This document shows, one piece after another, positions 38,832 through 47,957 of a stretch of DNA of 64,000 bases (position 1 is the first letter of the stretch; the number at the start of each line of letters is the position of its first letter). Below the pieces are notes generated by a model that was not told the DNA's origin, made no database searches, and saw only the letters and a list, made by a program, of their open reading frames with translations. The position numbers and the translations under genes were made by a program. Source of the DNA: Phenylobacterium sp. (GTDB lineage: Bacteria > Pseudomonadota > Alphaproteobacteria > Caulobacterales > Caulobacteraceae); contig NZ_SCTC01000021.1 of NCBI RefSeq assembly GCF_004299445.1, positions 29,590 through 93,589 on the forward strand, written 5' to 3'.

Positions 38832-39902
38832 CTAGTCCTCCGGCCCCCGCCGCTTCTGCTTCATCCAGGCCCGCGCCGCCTTGTGCCGCGAGGCCCAAAG
38901 CTTCTTGTTCTCCTGGGCTGCACGCGGGTCTTCGCGCCGGCGCTCGTGGGCGAGCTCGCCCTGCAGCTTCTCGTAGGCGCGCAGCCGCGCTTCGGGCAGC
39001 ACACCGCTCTCGACGGCCGCCCGGATTGCGCAGCCCGGCTCCTTGGCGTGACTGCAGTCGCTGAAGCGGCACTGGCTGGCCAGCGCCTCCACGTCCTCGA
39101 ACACCGTGGCGACCCCGGCGTCGGCCTCCCACAGGCCGAGTTCCCGCATGCCCGGCGTGTCGAGGATCAATCCGCCGGACGGCAGAAGAACCAGTTCCCG
39201 GTGGGTAGTGGTGTGGCGGCCCCGCTCGTCGGCCTCCCGGATGGCGCCCGTATCCATCCGTTCCTCGCCGGCCAGGGCGTTCAGCAGCGTCGACTTGCCG
39301 GCCCCGGACGAACCCAGCAGCACGGCCGTGCGCCCGGGCGGCAGGTGGGCGGCGATGCCGTCGAGCCCCACGCCCGTCTTCGACGACACCGTCAGCACGG
39401 GCGCGCCCGATGCGATGGTCTCCACCTCGGCGACGGCGGCGGCGATATCCTCCATGAGATCGGCCTTGGTCAGCACGATCACCGGGGCGGCCCCGCTCTC
39501 GAACGCCGTGGCCAGGTAACGCTCGAGCCGGCGCAGGTTGAGGTCGGAGTTCAGCGACGCGACCAGGAACGCTGTATCGACATTGGCCGCGATCACCTGC
39601 GCCCCGCCCCGCACCGAGCGGCGGATGAAGGCGGTCTTCCTGGGCAGGACGGCGTGGACGAGGGCGGTGGTCTCGCCGGGCCGGGCCTCGACGGCGACCC
39701 AGTCGCCCGCGGTCGGACGCTCCTCGTCCGAGGCGGACTTCAAGAAGGTGCCAGAGGCGCGGGCTTCGATCTCGCCATCCTCGGTGATCAAGCGATAGCC
39801 GCCGCGCTGCTGCACGACGAGCCGGCCGGGGATCAGCCCCCGGTCGGCGTAGGTTTGGAATTGGTCCTGGAGCTCGGGGCTCCAGCCGTATTGGATCAAC
39901 AA
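38832..39902 (-). CDS. rsgA: Ribosome small-subunit biogenesis GTPase RsgA
   Basis: Circularly permuted GTPase that checks 30S maturation. 356 residues. The order is an OB-fold N-terminal domain, G4 (LTKADL), G1 (GSSGAGKSTLLNAL), G3 (DTPGMRELG), then the zinc-finger C-terminal domain with CRFSDCSHAKEPGCA (three Cys and one His). The start appears to be TTG 39902, with AAGGA upstream; the second TTG at 39899 is possible. Confidence 0.93.
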   Translation of the reverse strand: MLIQYGWSPELQDQFQTYADRGLIPGRLVVQQRGGYRLITEDGEIEARASGTFLKSASDEERPTAGDWVAVEARPGETTALVHAVLPRKTAFIRRSVRGGAQVIAANVDTAFLVASLNSDLNLRRLERYLATAFESGAAPVIVLTKADLMEDIAAAVAEVETIASGAPVLTVSSKTGVGLDGIAAHLPPGRTAVLLGSSGAGKSTLLNALAGEERMDTGAIREADERGRHTTTHRELVLLPSGGLILDTPGMRELGLWEADAGVATVFEDVEALASQCRFSDCSHAKEPGCAIRAAVESGVLPEARLRAYEKLQGELAHERRREDPRAAQENKKLWASRHKAARAWMKQKRRGPED

Positions 39903-40130
39903 TGGAGATGTCCTTGGGTCAGCATGCCGTTGGGGCGTCGACGCCAGGGCATCCCCAGTCCCGGGGATGATGCGCTGCTAGGCAGCGGACGGCGCGACGC
40001 AGCGAAGGGCTGCGTGGGCAATGGGCGACATCACGAACCTCTCCTTTGCTGCAGGTTGCGCCGAATGCGGCGGACCTTGGCGACCGGCCTCGGGTCCGTC
40101 AAGAAGACGTTTGAGAGAAGGAGCAAGCGC
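39903..40130. other. Intergenic region before the small GNAT gene
   Basis: Holds the divergent promoters of rsgA and the small acetyltransferase. On the minus strand there is a short open frame (MSPIAHAALRC...) behind GGAGAGG, and a small ATCCCC/GGGGAT hairpin beside it; I do not claim it as a gene. Longer open frames on the plus strand run antisense through rsgA and are shadows. Confidence 0.35.
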
Positions 40131-40436
40131 ATGGTCGACGTCCAGGTGACCGACAACACCCAGGCCCATCGCTTCGAGGTGAACCTCGACGGTCACACCG
40201 CCTTCGCCGAATATCGCCTGAAGCCCGGGCGCATCGTGCTGCCTCACACGGTGGTGCCACCGGAGTTCGAAGGCAAAGGCGTCGCCAGCGCGCTGGCGAA
40301 ACACGCGTTCGGCTATGCCCGCGCCAACGGCCTGAAGGTCATCCCGACCTGTCCGTTCATGTCGGCCTGGGTGAAGAAGCATCCCGAGCAGCACGACATC
40401 GTCGATGACAGCTGCAAGGCGGAGTTGGGGATCTAG
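40131..40436 (+). CDS. Small GNAT-fold N-acetyltransferase (YidJ/At1g77540-like)
   Basis: 101 residues, ATG 40131 behind GAAGGAGC. The compact single-domain family (N-acetyltransferase type 2) is shown by HTAFAEYRLKPGRIVLPHTV, the acetyl-CoA loop PEFEGKGVASALAKHAFGYA and the final VIPTCPFMSAWVKKHPEQHD. Substrate is unknown. A second member of the same family is at 57028. The next gene starts 2 bases downstream. Confidence 0.9.
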   Translation: MVDVQVTDNTQAHRFEVNLDGHTAFAEYRLKPGRIVLPHTVVPPEFEGKGVASALAKHAFGYARANGLKVIPTCPFMSAWVKKHPEQHDIVDDSCKAELGI

Positions 40437-40438
40437 CG

Positions 40439-40813
40439 ATGGTCCAGTCCAAGGCCGCCACCGTCGACGACTGGTTCGCCGAGGTCGATCTCAAGCGCGA
40501 GGCCGTGCTCCGCGCGGTGCGCAACTGCGCCCTCAAGCACTTCGGCGCGCCGGCCGAGCGGATGAGCTATGGCATGCCGGCCTACGTCCGCTCCGACGAC
40601 GAGGCGCCGGTCTTCGCCTTCAACAGCCAGAAGCAGCACATCTCGCTGTACGTGAGCCCGCGCGTTCACCCGCTCTACGAGGAAGAGCTCAGAGGCCTGG
40701 ACGCCGGCAAGAGCTGCATCCGCTTCCGCCGGCCCGAACAGGTGAACCTGGATCTGCTCGACCGCATGCTGGCCGACAGCGCGAGGCTGTCGAGCGTGGG
40801 CAATGGCGGCTAG
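40439..40813 (+). CDS. DUF1801 (YdhG-like) domain protein
   Basis: 124 residues. The DUF1801 pattern is clear: ALKHFGAPAERMSYGMPAYV, FAFNSQKQHISLYVSP, and SCIRFRRPEQVNLDLLDRML. The family has a swapped-hairpin fold and no known activity. Co-transcribed with the preceding acetyltransferase; overlaps the convergent methyltransferase by 4 bases. Confidence 0.9.
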   Translation: MVQSKAATVDDWFAEVDLKREAVLRAVRNCALKHFGAPAERMSYGMPAYVRSDDEAPVFAFNSQKQHISLYVSPRVHPLYEEELRGLDAGKSCIRFRRPEQVNLDLLDRMLADSARLSSVGNGG

Positions 40814-41550
40814 CCCCAGGGCAGGGCGGCCTCGCCGCGAAGGATCGCTTCCACCTCGGGGCGGTGCTTTTCGCCGCCGCGGTCGTGCAGCACCAGGGGC
40901 GGCAGCAACTTCAGCGGCGCCTTGCCGGTCTTGACGGCGCGGACGATGACGCGCTTGGCGGGCTCGTCGGCAAACGGGTGGATGGGCCGGATCTGCACCG
41001 AGCCTGACTTGTCGCCCAGCAGGGCCAGGATGTCGGCCAGGCGATCGGCGCGGTGGATCAGGGTGATCGTCCCGCCCTCGCGGACCGCCTTCGACAGGAA
41101 GCCGATCCAGGCGGCCAGCCCGTCGTCGGCCATCCAGGCGGCGCGCCGCTCGGGTGCGGGGCCGCGCAGGGCGCCGGCGTCGTCGAAGAACGGCGGATTG
41201 CTGAAGGCGGCGTCGAAGGGCTCAAGCCCCAGGCCCGAAAACCGCACGGCCACGTCGCCCTCCGCCGCCTCGACCCGGTCGCCCAGCCCGTTCAGCGCGA
41301 TGTTCTCCCGCGCCAGCCTCAGGGCGGCAGGATCGCGTTCGACGCCGGTGAAGCGTGTTTCGGGGCGCCGGACAGCCGCAGCCAGCAGCGCCCCGCCGGC
41401 GCCGCAGCCGGCCTCCAGAACCCGCTCGCCGGCCTTCGCGTCGCAGGCCGCGGCCAGGAGCGCCGCGTCAAGTCCGGCTCGATAGCCGCGGGCCGGCTGG
41501 CGCAGCGTAACGCGACCGTCCAGCAGGCGGTCTTCGGTCGTTGCATCCAT
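40810..41550 (-). CDS. tRNA1(Val) A37 N6-methyltransferase-like protein (TrmN6/YfiC)
   Basis: SAM-dependent adenine-N6 methyltransferase, 246 residues. Motif I is VLEAGCGAGGALLAAAVRRP and the catalytic NPPF motif appears as FSNPPFFDD, which marks N6-adenine or glutamine methyltransferases. The N-terminus (LLDGRVTLRQPARGYRAGLD) is that of the TrmN6 family. Whether it acts on tRNA-Val in this organism is inference. Divergent from the polyprenyl synthase gene. Confidence 0.88.
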   Translation of the reverse strand: MDATTEDRLLDGRVTLRQPARGYRAGLDAALLAAACDAKAGERVLEAGCGAGGALLAAAVRRPETRFTGVERDPAALRLARENIALNGLGDRVEAAEGDVAVRFSGLGLEPFDAAFSNPPFFDDAGALRGPAPERRAAWMADDGLAAWIGFLSKAVREGGTITLIHRADRLADILALLGDKSGSVQIRPIHPFADEPAKRVIVRAVKTGKAPLKLLPPLVLHDRGGEKHRPEVEAILRGEAALPWG

Positions 41551-41687
41551 CCGGCGTGACCTTGATGTAGAAGGGATTGAGCGTGTTCGGCTGCGGTCGC
41601 TTGACCGTGCCCTATCGCGTCACCATTGTCCCGGCAAACGGCGAATGGCGGGGCCCATGCGCCGACATGAGAGTTAGGAACTGAGAC

Positions 41688-42692
41688 TTGGAAGCCGCCC
41701 CGGCCGTCGCCGCACCGCCCTCCCTGGACCTGCTGCTGAAGCTGGCGGGTCCCGACATGCGCGCCGTCGACGCTCTCATCCGCGAGCATATGGACAGCCC
41801 CGTGCCGGTGATCCCGGCCCTGGCCGACCACCTGATCGCGGGCTCCGCCAAGCGACTGCGGCCCTTGCTGACCATCGCCGCGGCGCGCCTGTGCGGCGCA
41901 CGCGACGACGCCTGCCTGAAGCTGGCGGCCGCCGTGGAGTTCATCCACACGGCCACGCTGCTGCACGACGACGTGGTGGATTCGTCCGAGCTGCGACGCG
42001 GTCGGGTGGCCGCCCACCTGATCTGGGGCGCCCCCGCCAGCGTGCTGGTCGGCGATTTCCTGTTCGCGCGTTCGTTCGAGCTGATGGTCGGCGCCGGCTC
42101 GATGGCGGCGCTGGAGGTTCTGGCGCGCGCCAGCCGCGTGATCTCCGAGGGCGAGGTATTGCAGCTCACCCGGAGCCACGACCTGGACCTGACGCAAGAG
42201 GTCTACATCGAGATCATCAAGGCCAAGACCGCCGAGCTGTTCGCCGCGGCCGCCGAGGCCGGCGCCATTTCGGCCGGCGCGCCGCCCGAGCGCTGCCGGG
42301 CGCTGCGCAAGTTCGGCCAGGACCTGGGCCTGGCGTTCCAGCTGATCGACGACGCCCTGGACTACTCGGGCGACGCCGACACCCTGGGCAAGAACCCCGG
42401 CGACGACTTCCGGGAAGGCAAGGTCACCCTGCCGCTGCTGCTGGCCATGCGCCGCACCAGCGCCTCGGAGCGCGACTTCTGGGTCCGCACGGTCGATCGC
42501 CGCGAGCAGGAGCCCGCCGACCTCGATCACGCCCGCGAGCTGATGCGCGAGACCGGCGCCCTGGACGAGACCCTGGCCCTGGCCGTGCGCTACGCCGAAA
42601 GCGCCAAAGCGGCGCTGGCCGACTACGGCTCCAACAGCTGGCGCCCCGCCCTGCAAGACCTCGCCGACTTCGCGGTCATGCGCCGGGCCTGA
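41688..42692 (+). CDS. ispB: Polyprenyl (octaprenyl) diphosphate synthase
   Basis: Makes the ubiquinone side chain by chain elongation of FPP. 334 residues, TTG start at 41688. The two aspartate-rich motifs are present: first LLHDDVVDSSELRRG near residues 96-110 and second LIDDALDYSGD near 217-227. Other family residues: GGNxV-equivalent ASVLVGDFLFARSF. Chain length cannot be read reliably; Q-10 is usual in alphaproteobacteria, so decaprenyl is possible. Confidence 0.92.
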   Translation: MEAAPAVAAPPSLDLLLKLAGPDMRAVDALIREHMDSPVPVIPALADHLIAGSAKRLRPLLTIAAARLCGARDDACLKLAAAVEFIHTATLLHDDVVDSSELRRGRVAAHLIWGAPASVLVGDFLFARSFELMVGAGSMAALEVLARASRVISEGEVLQLTRSHDLDLTQEVYIEIIKAKTAELFAAAAEAGAISAGAPPERCRALRKFGQDLGLAFQLIDDALDYSGDADTLGKNPGDDFREGKVTLPLLLAMRRTSASERDFWVRTVDRREQEPADLDHARELMRETGALDETLALAVRYAESAKAALADYGSNSWRPALQDLADFAVMRRA

Positions 42693-42698
42693 GGTCGC

Positions 42699-42947
42699 TC
42701 AGGCTTCGCTGAACGGGTGCGGCAGCGGGCCGGAGCGGAACAGGATCACCGGGTTCTCGTCGTAGTCGCCCATCTCGGTGTCGGCGGTGGCGGAGAATGC
42801 CACGACCGCAGGACGCAGCGGCCCCAGCCGCTCGGCCTTGCGGCGCGCCTCCTCGGCGGTCTTGCAGCCCACCTGCTGCTCAGCCTTCAGCGACTTGCCT
42901 CGCCCGGCTTTGTAGGACTGCACGATGTAGACGGTTTCCTTGGCCAT
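42699..42947 (-). CDS. Small conserved hypothetical protein
   Basis: 82 residues (MAKETVYIVQSYKAGRGKSL at the start). The Y-x-V-Q-S-Y-K-A-G and KTAEEARRKAERL segments suggest a small alpha/beta protein rather than a random frame, and the codon use agrees with neighbours. I know no function. Convergent with ispB, 6 bases apart. Confidence 0.75.
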   Translation of the reverse strand: MAKETVYIVQSYKAGRGKSLKAEQQVGCKTAEEARRKAERLGPLRPAVVAFSATADTEMGDYDENPVILFRSGPLPHPFSEA

Positions 42948-42977
42948 GGACCTTCACGCGCCGCTTCGGAGCCGGGG

Positions 42978-43402
42978 TCAATGGGCGACGAACTGATGGC
43001 TCCAGGGCAGGTCGGTGACCCGCTCGAAACCCACCGCGGTCCAGAACGCCGGCGCCAGCGTATCGCGGGCGTTGATCGTGACGAGCGAGACGCTGTCCAG
43101 CGCCTCCTGCAGCAGCGCGTTCACGAGCGTGCGGCCCACGCCCGATCGCCGGGCGGCCGGATCGACGTAGAGGCGACGAACCCGCATCGCAGCCTGGTCC
43201 TGGGGCTCGGGTTCCGGGGTCAGTCCGCCGATCGCGGCCAGGCGATCATCCTGCATTGCCCCCAGCAGGCACACGAAGGCGTCGCGATCCTGCGCCCACT
43301 CGGCTGCAAGTCGCGCGAGCGCACGGAAACCCTCAGCGTCGGCGGCCGCGCGCAGTCTGCCGAAGTCCTCTGGAAGGTCGTCCTGGATCCGGACGAGTTG
43401 CA

Positions 43403-43403
<1 letters not shown>
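42978..43403 (-). CDS. GNAT family N-acetyltransferase
   Basis: 141 residues from ATG 43403, which overlaps the fumC stop (TGATG), so it is translationally coupled to fumC. The acetyl-CoA site is VRRLYVDPAARRSGVGRTLV, followed by NARDTLAPAFWTAVGFERV. Substrate unknown. The gene ends 30 bases before the small hypothetical gene's start. Confidence 0.88.
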
Positions 43404-44794
<1,391 letters not shown>

Positions 44795-44878
44795 GGAAGT
44801 CCCCCTCGTTGCGGCGGCTCCACCGTTTACCCCGTGGCTGGGAGACTGCAAGCCGCCGGACCGCTAAGAGGTCATTCG

Positions 44879-45235
44879 ATGAGCGAGACCTGGACCCAGC
44901 ACGGCAAGGTGCGCGCCCGCGAAGCGGACGGCCTGCTCGAGATCGCCGTGGACGGGCTGACCACCCAGGCCAAGTACTACAAGCCCCTGATCTACGAGTT
45001 CTTCCGCAAGGCGTGGCGGGGCAGCCGGCCGGCCTGGGGCGAGTACGCCGTCGAGATCGGGATGGAGTATGTGGGCGAACCGCCCTGGCTCGACCTCGAC
45101 AACCTGGCCAAGGCCCTGCTCGACGCGATCAAGGGTTACGCTTTCCACGACGACGCCCAGGTGGCGCGTCTGCTGGTCGAGCGCCGGCCGGGCGAGCGCG
45201 AACGGATCACGATCCTGGTGCGGAAGCTGTCCTGA
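44879..45235 (+). CDS. RusA-like Holliday junction resolvase family protein
   Basis: 118 residues. The RusA pattern D-x-D-N-x-x-K is present as LDLDNLAKALLDAIKG (Asp72, Asp74, Lys78) followed by the second acidic site FHDDAQVARLLVER (Asp91/92). RusA resolves four-way DNA junctions and is usually prophage-borne; here it stands alone between fumC and sciP with normal codon use and no phage genes near it. Some members may have other roles, so activity is inferred from the conserved acids. Confidence 0.8.
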   Translation: MSETWTQHGKVRAREADGLLEIAVDGLTTQAKYYKPLIYEFFRKAWRGSRPAWGEYAVEIGMEYVGEPPWLDLDNLAKALLDAIKGYAFHDDAQVARLLVERRPGERERITILVRKLS

Positions 45236-45244
45236 CAAACGAAA

Positions 45245-45276
45245 CCGGCCGCGCCCAGGGTGCGGGGCGCGGCCGG
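45245..45276 (-). terminator. Terminator of sciP (also at the end of the RusA-like gene)
   Basis: 12-bp stem CCGGCCGCGCCC (45245-45256) with GGGCGCGGCCGG (45265-45276). On the minus strand it is followed by TTTCGTTTGT, suited to termination of sciP transcription. It lies between two convergent stops. Confidence 0.75.
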
Positions 45277-45307
45277 CTTGTTGATCCAGACCCGTTCGGG
45301 GAAGGGT

Positions 45308-45595
45308 CTAGCGGTACTGTTGCAGTCGGGTCGTACGCAGGCCCGCCATGCCATGGCGTTCGATCGAGCGCTGCCAGGAGAGGAACTCGTCGTTGGTCAA
45401 CGAGTAGCGCTCCAGCGCTTCTTCGAGGGAAATCAGGCCCCCGCGGACCGCCGCGACGACCTCGGCCTTGCGCCGAATGACCCACCGGCCCGTGTTGGGC
45501 GGCGGCAGATCGTTCTTCGTCAGCGGCGCGCCGGTCGGGCCGATGACGTACGCTTCGCCGCGGCTGTTCGTGCGCGTCTGTTGCTGTTGAAGCAT
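45308..45595 (-). CDS. sciP: CtrA inhibitor SciP (DUF1153)
   Basis: Small regulator that binds CtrA or the DNA beside CtrA sites in Caulobacter and blocks transcription of CtrA targets in early cells. The 95-residue sequence contains the DUF1153 helix-turn-helix: GRWVIRRKAEVVAAVRGGL, ISLEEALERYSLTNDEFLSW and RHGMAGLRTTRLQQYR. The neighbouring hook operon fits the known Caulobacter placement beside flagellar genes. A CtrA-like box lies 78-93 bases upstream. Confidence 0.94.
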   Translation of the reverse strand: MLQQQQTRTNSRGEAYVIGPTGAPLTKNDLPPPNTGRWVIRRKAEVVAAVRGGLISLEEALERYSLTNDEFLSWQRSIERHGMAGLRTTRLQQYR

Positions 45596-45672
45596 GGGCT
45601 TTCTACCGCCTCACCATCACTGATTGAGCGTCAACATAGCCCGGGGCTCCTAACAGCCGCTGAATCGCCTTA

Positions 45673-45688
45673 GTAAAGAAACGCCTAA
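45673..45688 (-). promoter_or_regulatory. Candidate CtrA box upstream of sciP
   Basis: On the minus strand TTAGGCGTTTCTTTAC resembles TTAA-N7-TTAAC with two mismatches (TTAG and TTTAC). sciP is a direct CtrA target in Caulobacter. The position 78-93 bases before the start codon is plausible. Confidence 0.4.
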
Positions 45689-45763
45689 CCAAGCGATCCT
45701 CCGTGTACCATTTTAATACAGTAGAGTTCATCCAGAGGTTTCGCTGCTGGTTAACGCCTAGTA

Positions 45764-47149
45764 TTAGCGCTTAATGTTTATAAGCTCTTCCAGCATCTGA
45801 TCGGCGGTGGTGATGATCTTCGAAGAAGCGGAATAAGCTTTCTGGGTCTGGATTAGTCCCGTGAACTCTGCCGACAAGTCGACGGTCGACGCTTCGAGGC
45901 TGGAGGGCGAGATCTTGCCTGCCCCGCCCACGCCCGCTTCCTTCACGGTCATCTCGCCGGCCGCCAGGGTTGGGCGGTAGGCGTTGCCGCTCACCTGCGC
46001 CAGGCCGTCGGCGTTGGGGAAGGTGGCGACGCCCACCTTGGCGACTTCCCGGATCTGGCTGTTGTCGTAGATCGCCGAGACGATACCGTTCTCGCCCACC
46101 TCGATGGCGACGATGTTGCCGACGCCCGCGCCGTTGTTCGTGATCGCGTTGACGGTCGAGGTCTTGGCGTACTGGGTGACCTTGGTGAGGTCGAGATCGA
46201 TCGTTTGGGCGCCGATGCCGAGGGAGTCGGCGAAGTTCGGCTGGGCGCCGCCCGAGGCGTTCAGCACGATCTGCGGCGTGGCGCCGGCCGCGCCGAACAG
46301 CGTTGTGTTCGTAAGGTCGATCGAGCCGTCGTTGTTGAACATCACCTGGCCACGGGCCAGCTGGCCCGGGCGGCCGGCGACGTCGTAGTCGCTGGCGGGG
46401 ATGCCGTAGATTTCCGCATGCCACACGTTGCCGGTGGCGGCGTTGTCCTTCAGGAACGACACCGCGATCTTGCGTGAGCCACCCTGGGAATCCGTGACGT
46501 TCATCTCGATCACGAAGTCGGGCCGGGTGCCGGTCGTCGGGTCGTCGGCGTAGTCGGACATCGAGGCCACGGTGTTGTTCACGTACGCAGCTTCACCGGC
46601 CGAGACGACGCCCGCGGCGTTCAGGTTGGCGCTGATTCCGATCTTGCTGGTGGGCGCCACGGCCGCGCCCAGGTTCTTGACGTTGATGGAGTTCATCAGC
46701 GTCAGGTCCGAGGGATTCACGTTGTAGGAACCGTCGGTCTGAACGGGCCAGCCCTGCAGGTAGAGGCCGGAGTCGTTCACGAGATAGCCGTCGGCATCGA
46801 CGCTGAACGAGCCCTGGCGGGTGAAGGATCGCGCGTCCGAGGCTGTCAGACCGGCCCCGCGCTCGGCCACCACGAAGAAGCCGTCGCCCGAGATGGCGAG
46901 GTCGGTCGCCGAGCCCGAGGACTGGATCAGGCCCTGCTGGCTGACGAACTGGCGGGTGATGCCCTGGACGCCGCCCGCCGAGTATTTGCCCTTCACCGCC
47001 TGGGAGGTGACGACGTTGGCGAAATTCACCTGGTTGCGCTTGTAGGCGACGGTGTTGACGTTCGCGATGTTGTCAGAGATCGCCGCCAGGGCCGATGAGT
47101 TGGCGACCAACCCAGAGACGCCAGAGAGCAGGGCAGAGTTGATGCTCAT
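45764..47149 (-). CDS. flgE: Flagellar hook protein FlgE
   Basis: Structural subunit of the hook, secreted by the flagellar export apparatus. 461 residues. The N-terminal rod/hook signature is LLSGVSGLVANSSALAAISD followed by NIANVNTVAYK, and the C-terminal coiled part is FTGLIQTQKAYSASSKIITT. Between them lies the variable hook domain. Last gene of the fliK-flgD-flgE operon. Confidence 0.95.
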   Translation of the reverse strand: MSINSALLSGVSGLVANSSALAAISDNIANVNTVAYKRNQVNFANVVTSQAVKGKYSAGGVQGITRQFVSQQGLIQSSGSATDLAISGDGFFVVAERGAGLTASDARSFTRQGSFSVDADGYLVNDSGLYLQGWPVQTDGSYNVNPSDLTLMNSINVKNLGAAVAPTSKIGISANLNAAGVVSAGEAAYVNNTVASMSDYADDPTTGTRPDFVIEMNVTDSQGGSRKIAVSFLKDNAATGNVWHAEIYGIPASDYDVAGRPGQLARGQVMFNNDGSIDLTNTTLFGAAGATPQIVLNASGGAQPNFADSLGIGAQTIDLDLTKVTQYAKTSTVNAITNNGAGVGNIVAIEVGENGIVSAIYDNSQIREVAKVGVATFPNADGLAQVSGNAYRPTLAAGEMTVKEAGVGGAGKISPSSLEASTVDLSAEFTGLIQTQKAYSASSKIITTADQMLEELINIKR

Positions 47150-47205
47150 GATGCTTTTCCGTTCTTTTCCTTAAGCGGTTCCGCGTCCTGCGGAGGTTCG
47201 GCCGG

Positions 47206-47955
47206 TCAGGCCGCCGCTGGGGTCGACGTTTCTTCGTCGTCCGAGTTGTTGGTGGCGGAGTTGTTGTTCGAGGCCGTTGTGGCCCCGCCCGGCTCCGATG
47301 TGGGGGCTTGGCGGATCAGGGTGATCTTTTCCCAGGGGATCTGGGCGCCGTTGATGGTGACGACGGTCTTGCCGTCGACTTGCTGAACGCCGGTCACGAT
47401 ACCCTGGGCGATGATGCCGGTGGGGACTGTCGCGCCTCCGCTGTCCTTGGCGGTGACACGCAGGCTGTAGACGCCATCCGGCGCGCTGGAGCCGTTGGCC
47501 GTCTTGCCGTTCCATTTGAAGGTGTGTTCGCCGGCCGTGTTGTCGGTCGGCGCGAGCGTCTGGACGACCCGGCCCTTGGAATCGAGAACCTCGACCTTCA
47601 CGTCCGTGGCGGCGCGATCCAGCTTGTAGACCCACTCGGCCTTGCCGCCCGAGAGCGCGGCCTGGTCGGAGTCTGCGCGCACTTCCTTGCCGATCAGGCT
47701 GACCGCGGTGGAGATGCCCGAGCCGGTATTGGCCACCAGCTTCTCGAGAAGGTCGTTGGTCAGCAACTGCTGCTCGACGCCCGTCATCTGGACCAGCTGC
47801 TGGGTGAACTGCGTCGAGTCCATCGGCGCCAGCGGGTCCTGGTTCTTCAGCTGCGTGGTGAGCAGCGACAGGAACGTGTCGAAGTTCTCTGCGAGCCGGG
47901 CGCGGCCGGTGCCTGAGGCCGCGGCGGCGTTCGAGGAGGAGACAGCATCGACCAT
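47206..47955 (-). CDS. flgD: Flagellar hook assembly protein FlgD
   Basis: Hook cap scaffold needed for FlgE polymerisation. 249 residues. The N-terminal FlgD region is FLSLLTTQLKNQDPLAPMDS followed by TQFTQQLVQMTGVEQQL, and the tudor/FnIII-like domain spans about 90-205 (TAGEHTFKWNGKTANGSSAP). A Ser/Asn-rich tail ends it. The start is 2 bases after the fliK stop, so translation is coupled. Confidence 0.94.
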   Translation of the reverse strand: MVDAVSSSNAAAASGTGRARLAENFDTFLSLLTTQLKNQDPLAPMDSTQFTQQLVQMTGVEQQLLTNDLLEKLVANTGSGISTAVSLIGKEVRADSDQAALSGGKAEWVYKLDRAATDVKVEVLDSKGRVVQTLAPTDNTAGEHTFKWNGKTANGSSAPDGVYSLRVTAKDSGGATVPTGIIAQGIVTGVQQVDGKTVVTINGAQIPWEKITLIRQAPTSEPGGATTASNNNSATNNSDDEETSTPAAA

Positions 47956-47957
47956 GG

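Noticed and set aside
40016..40035. Short minus-strand leader-like frame before rsgA
   Set aside because: A ribosome binding site is present but the coding evidence is only about 17 residues with no pairing logic downstream.
38883..40130. Long plus-strand open frame leading into the small GNAT gene
   Set aside because: It is antisense to rsgA; only the part from ATG 40131 shows a protein family and a ribosome binding site.
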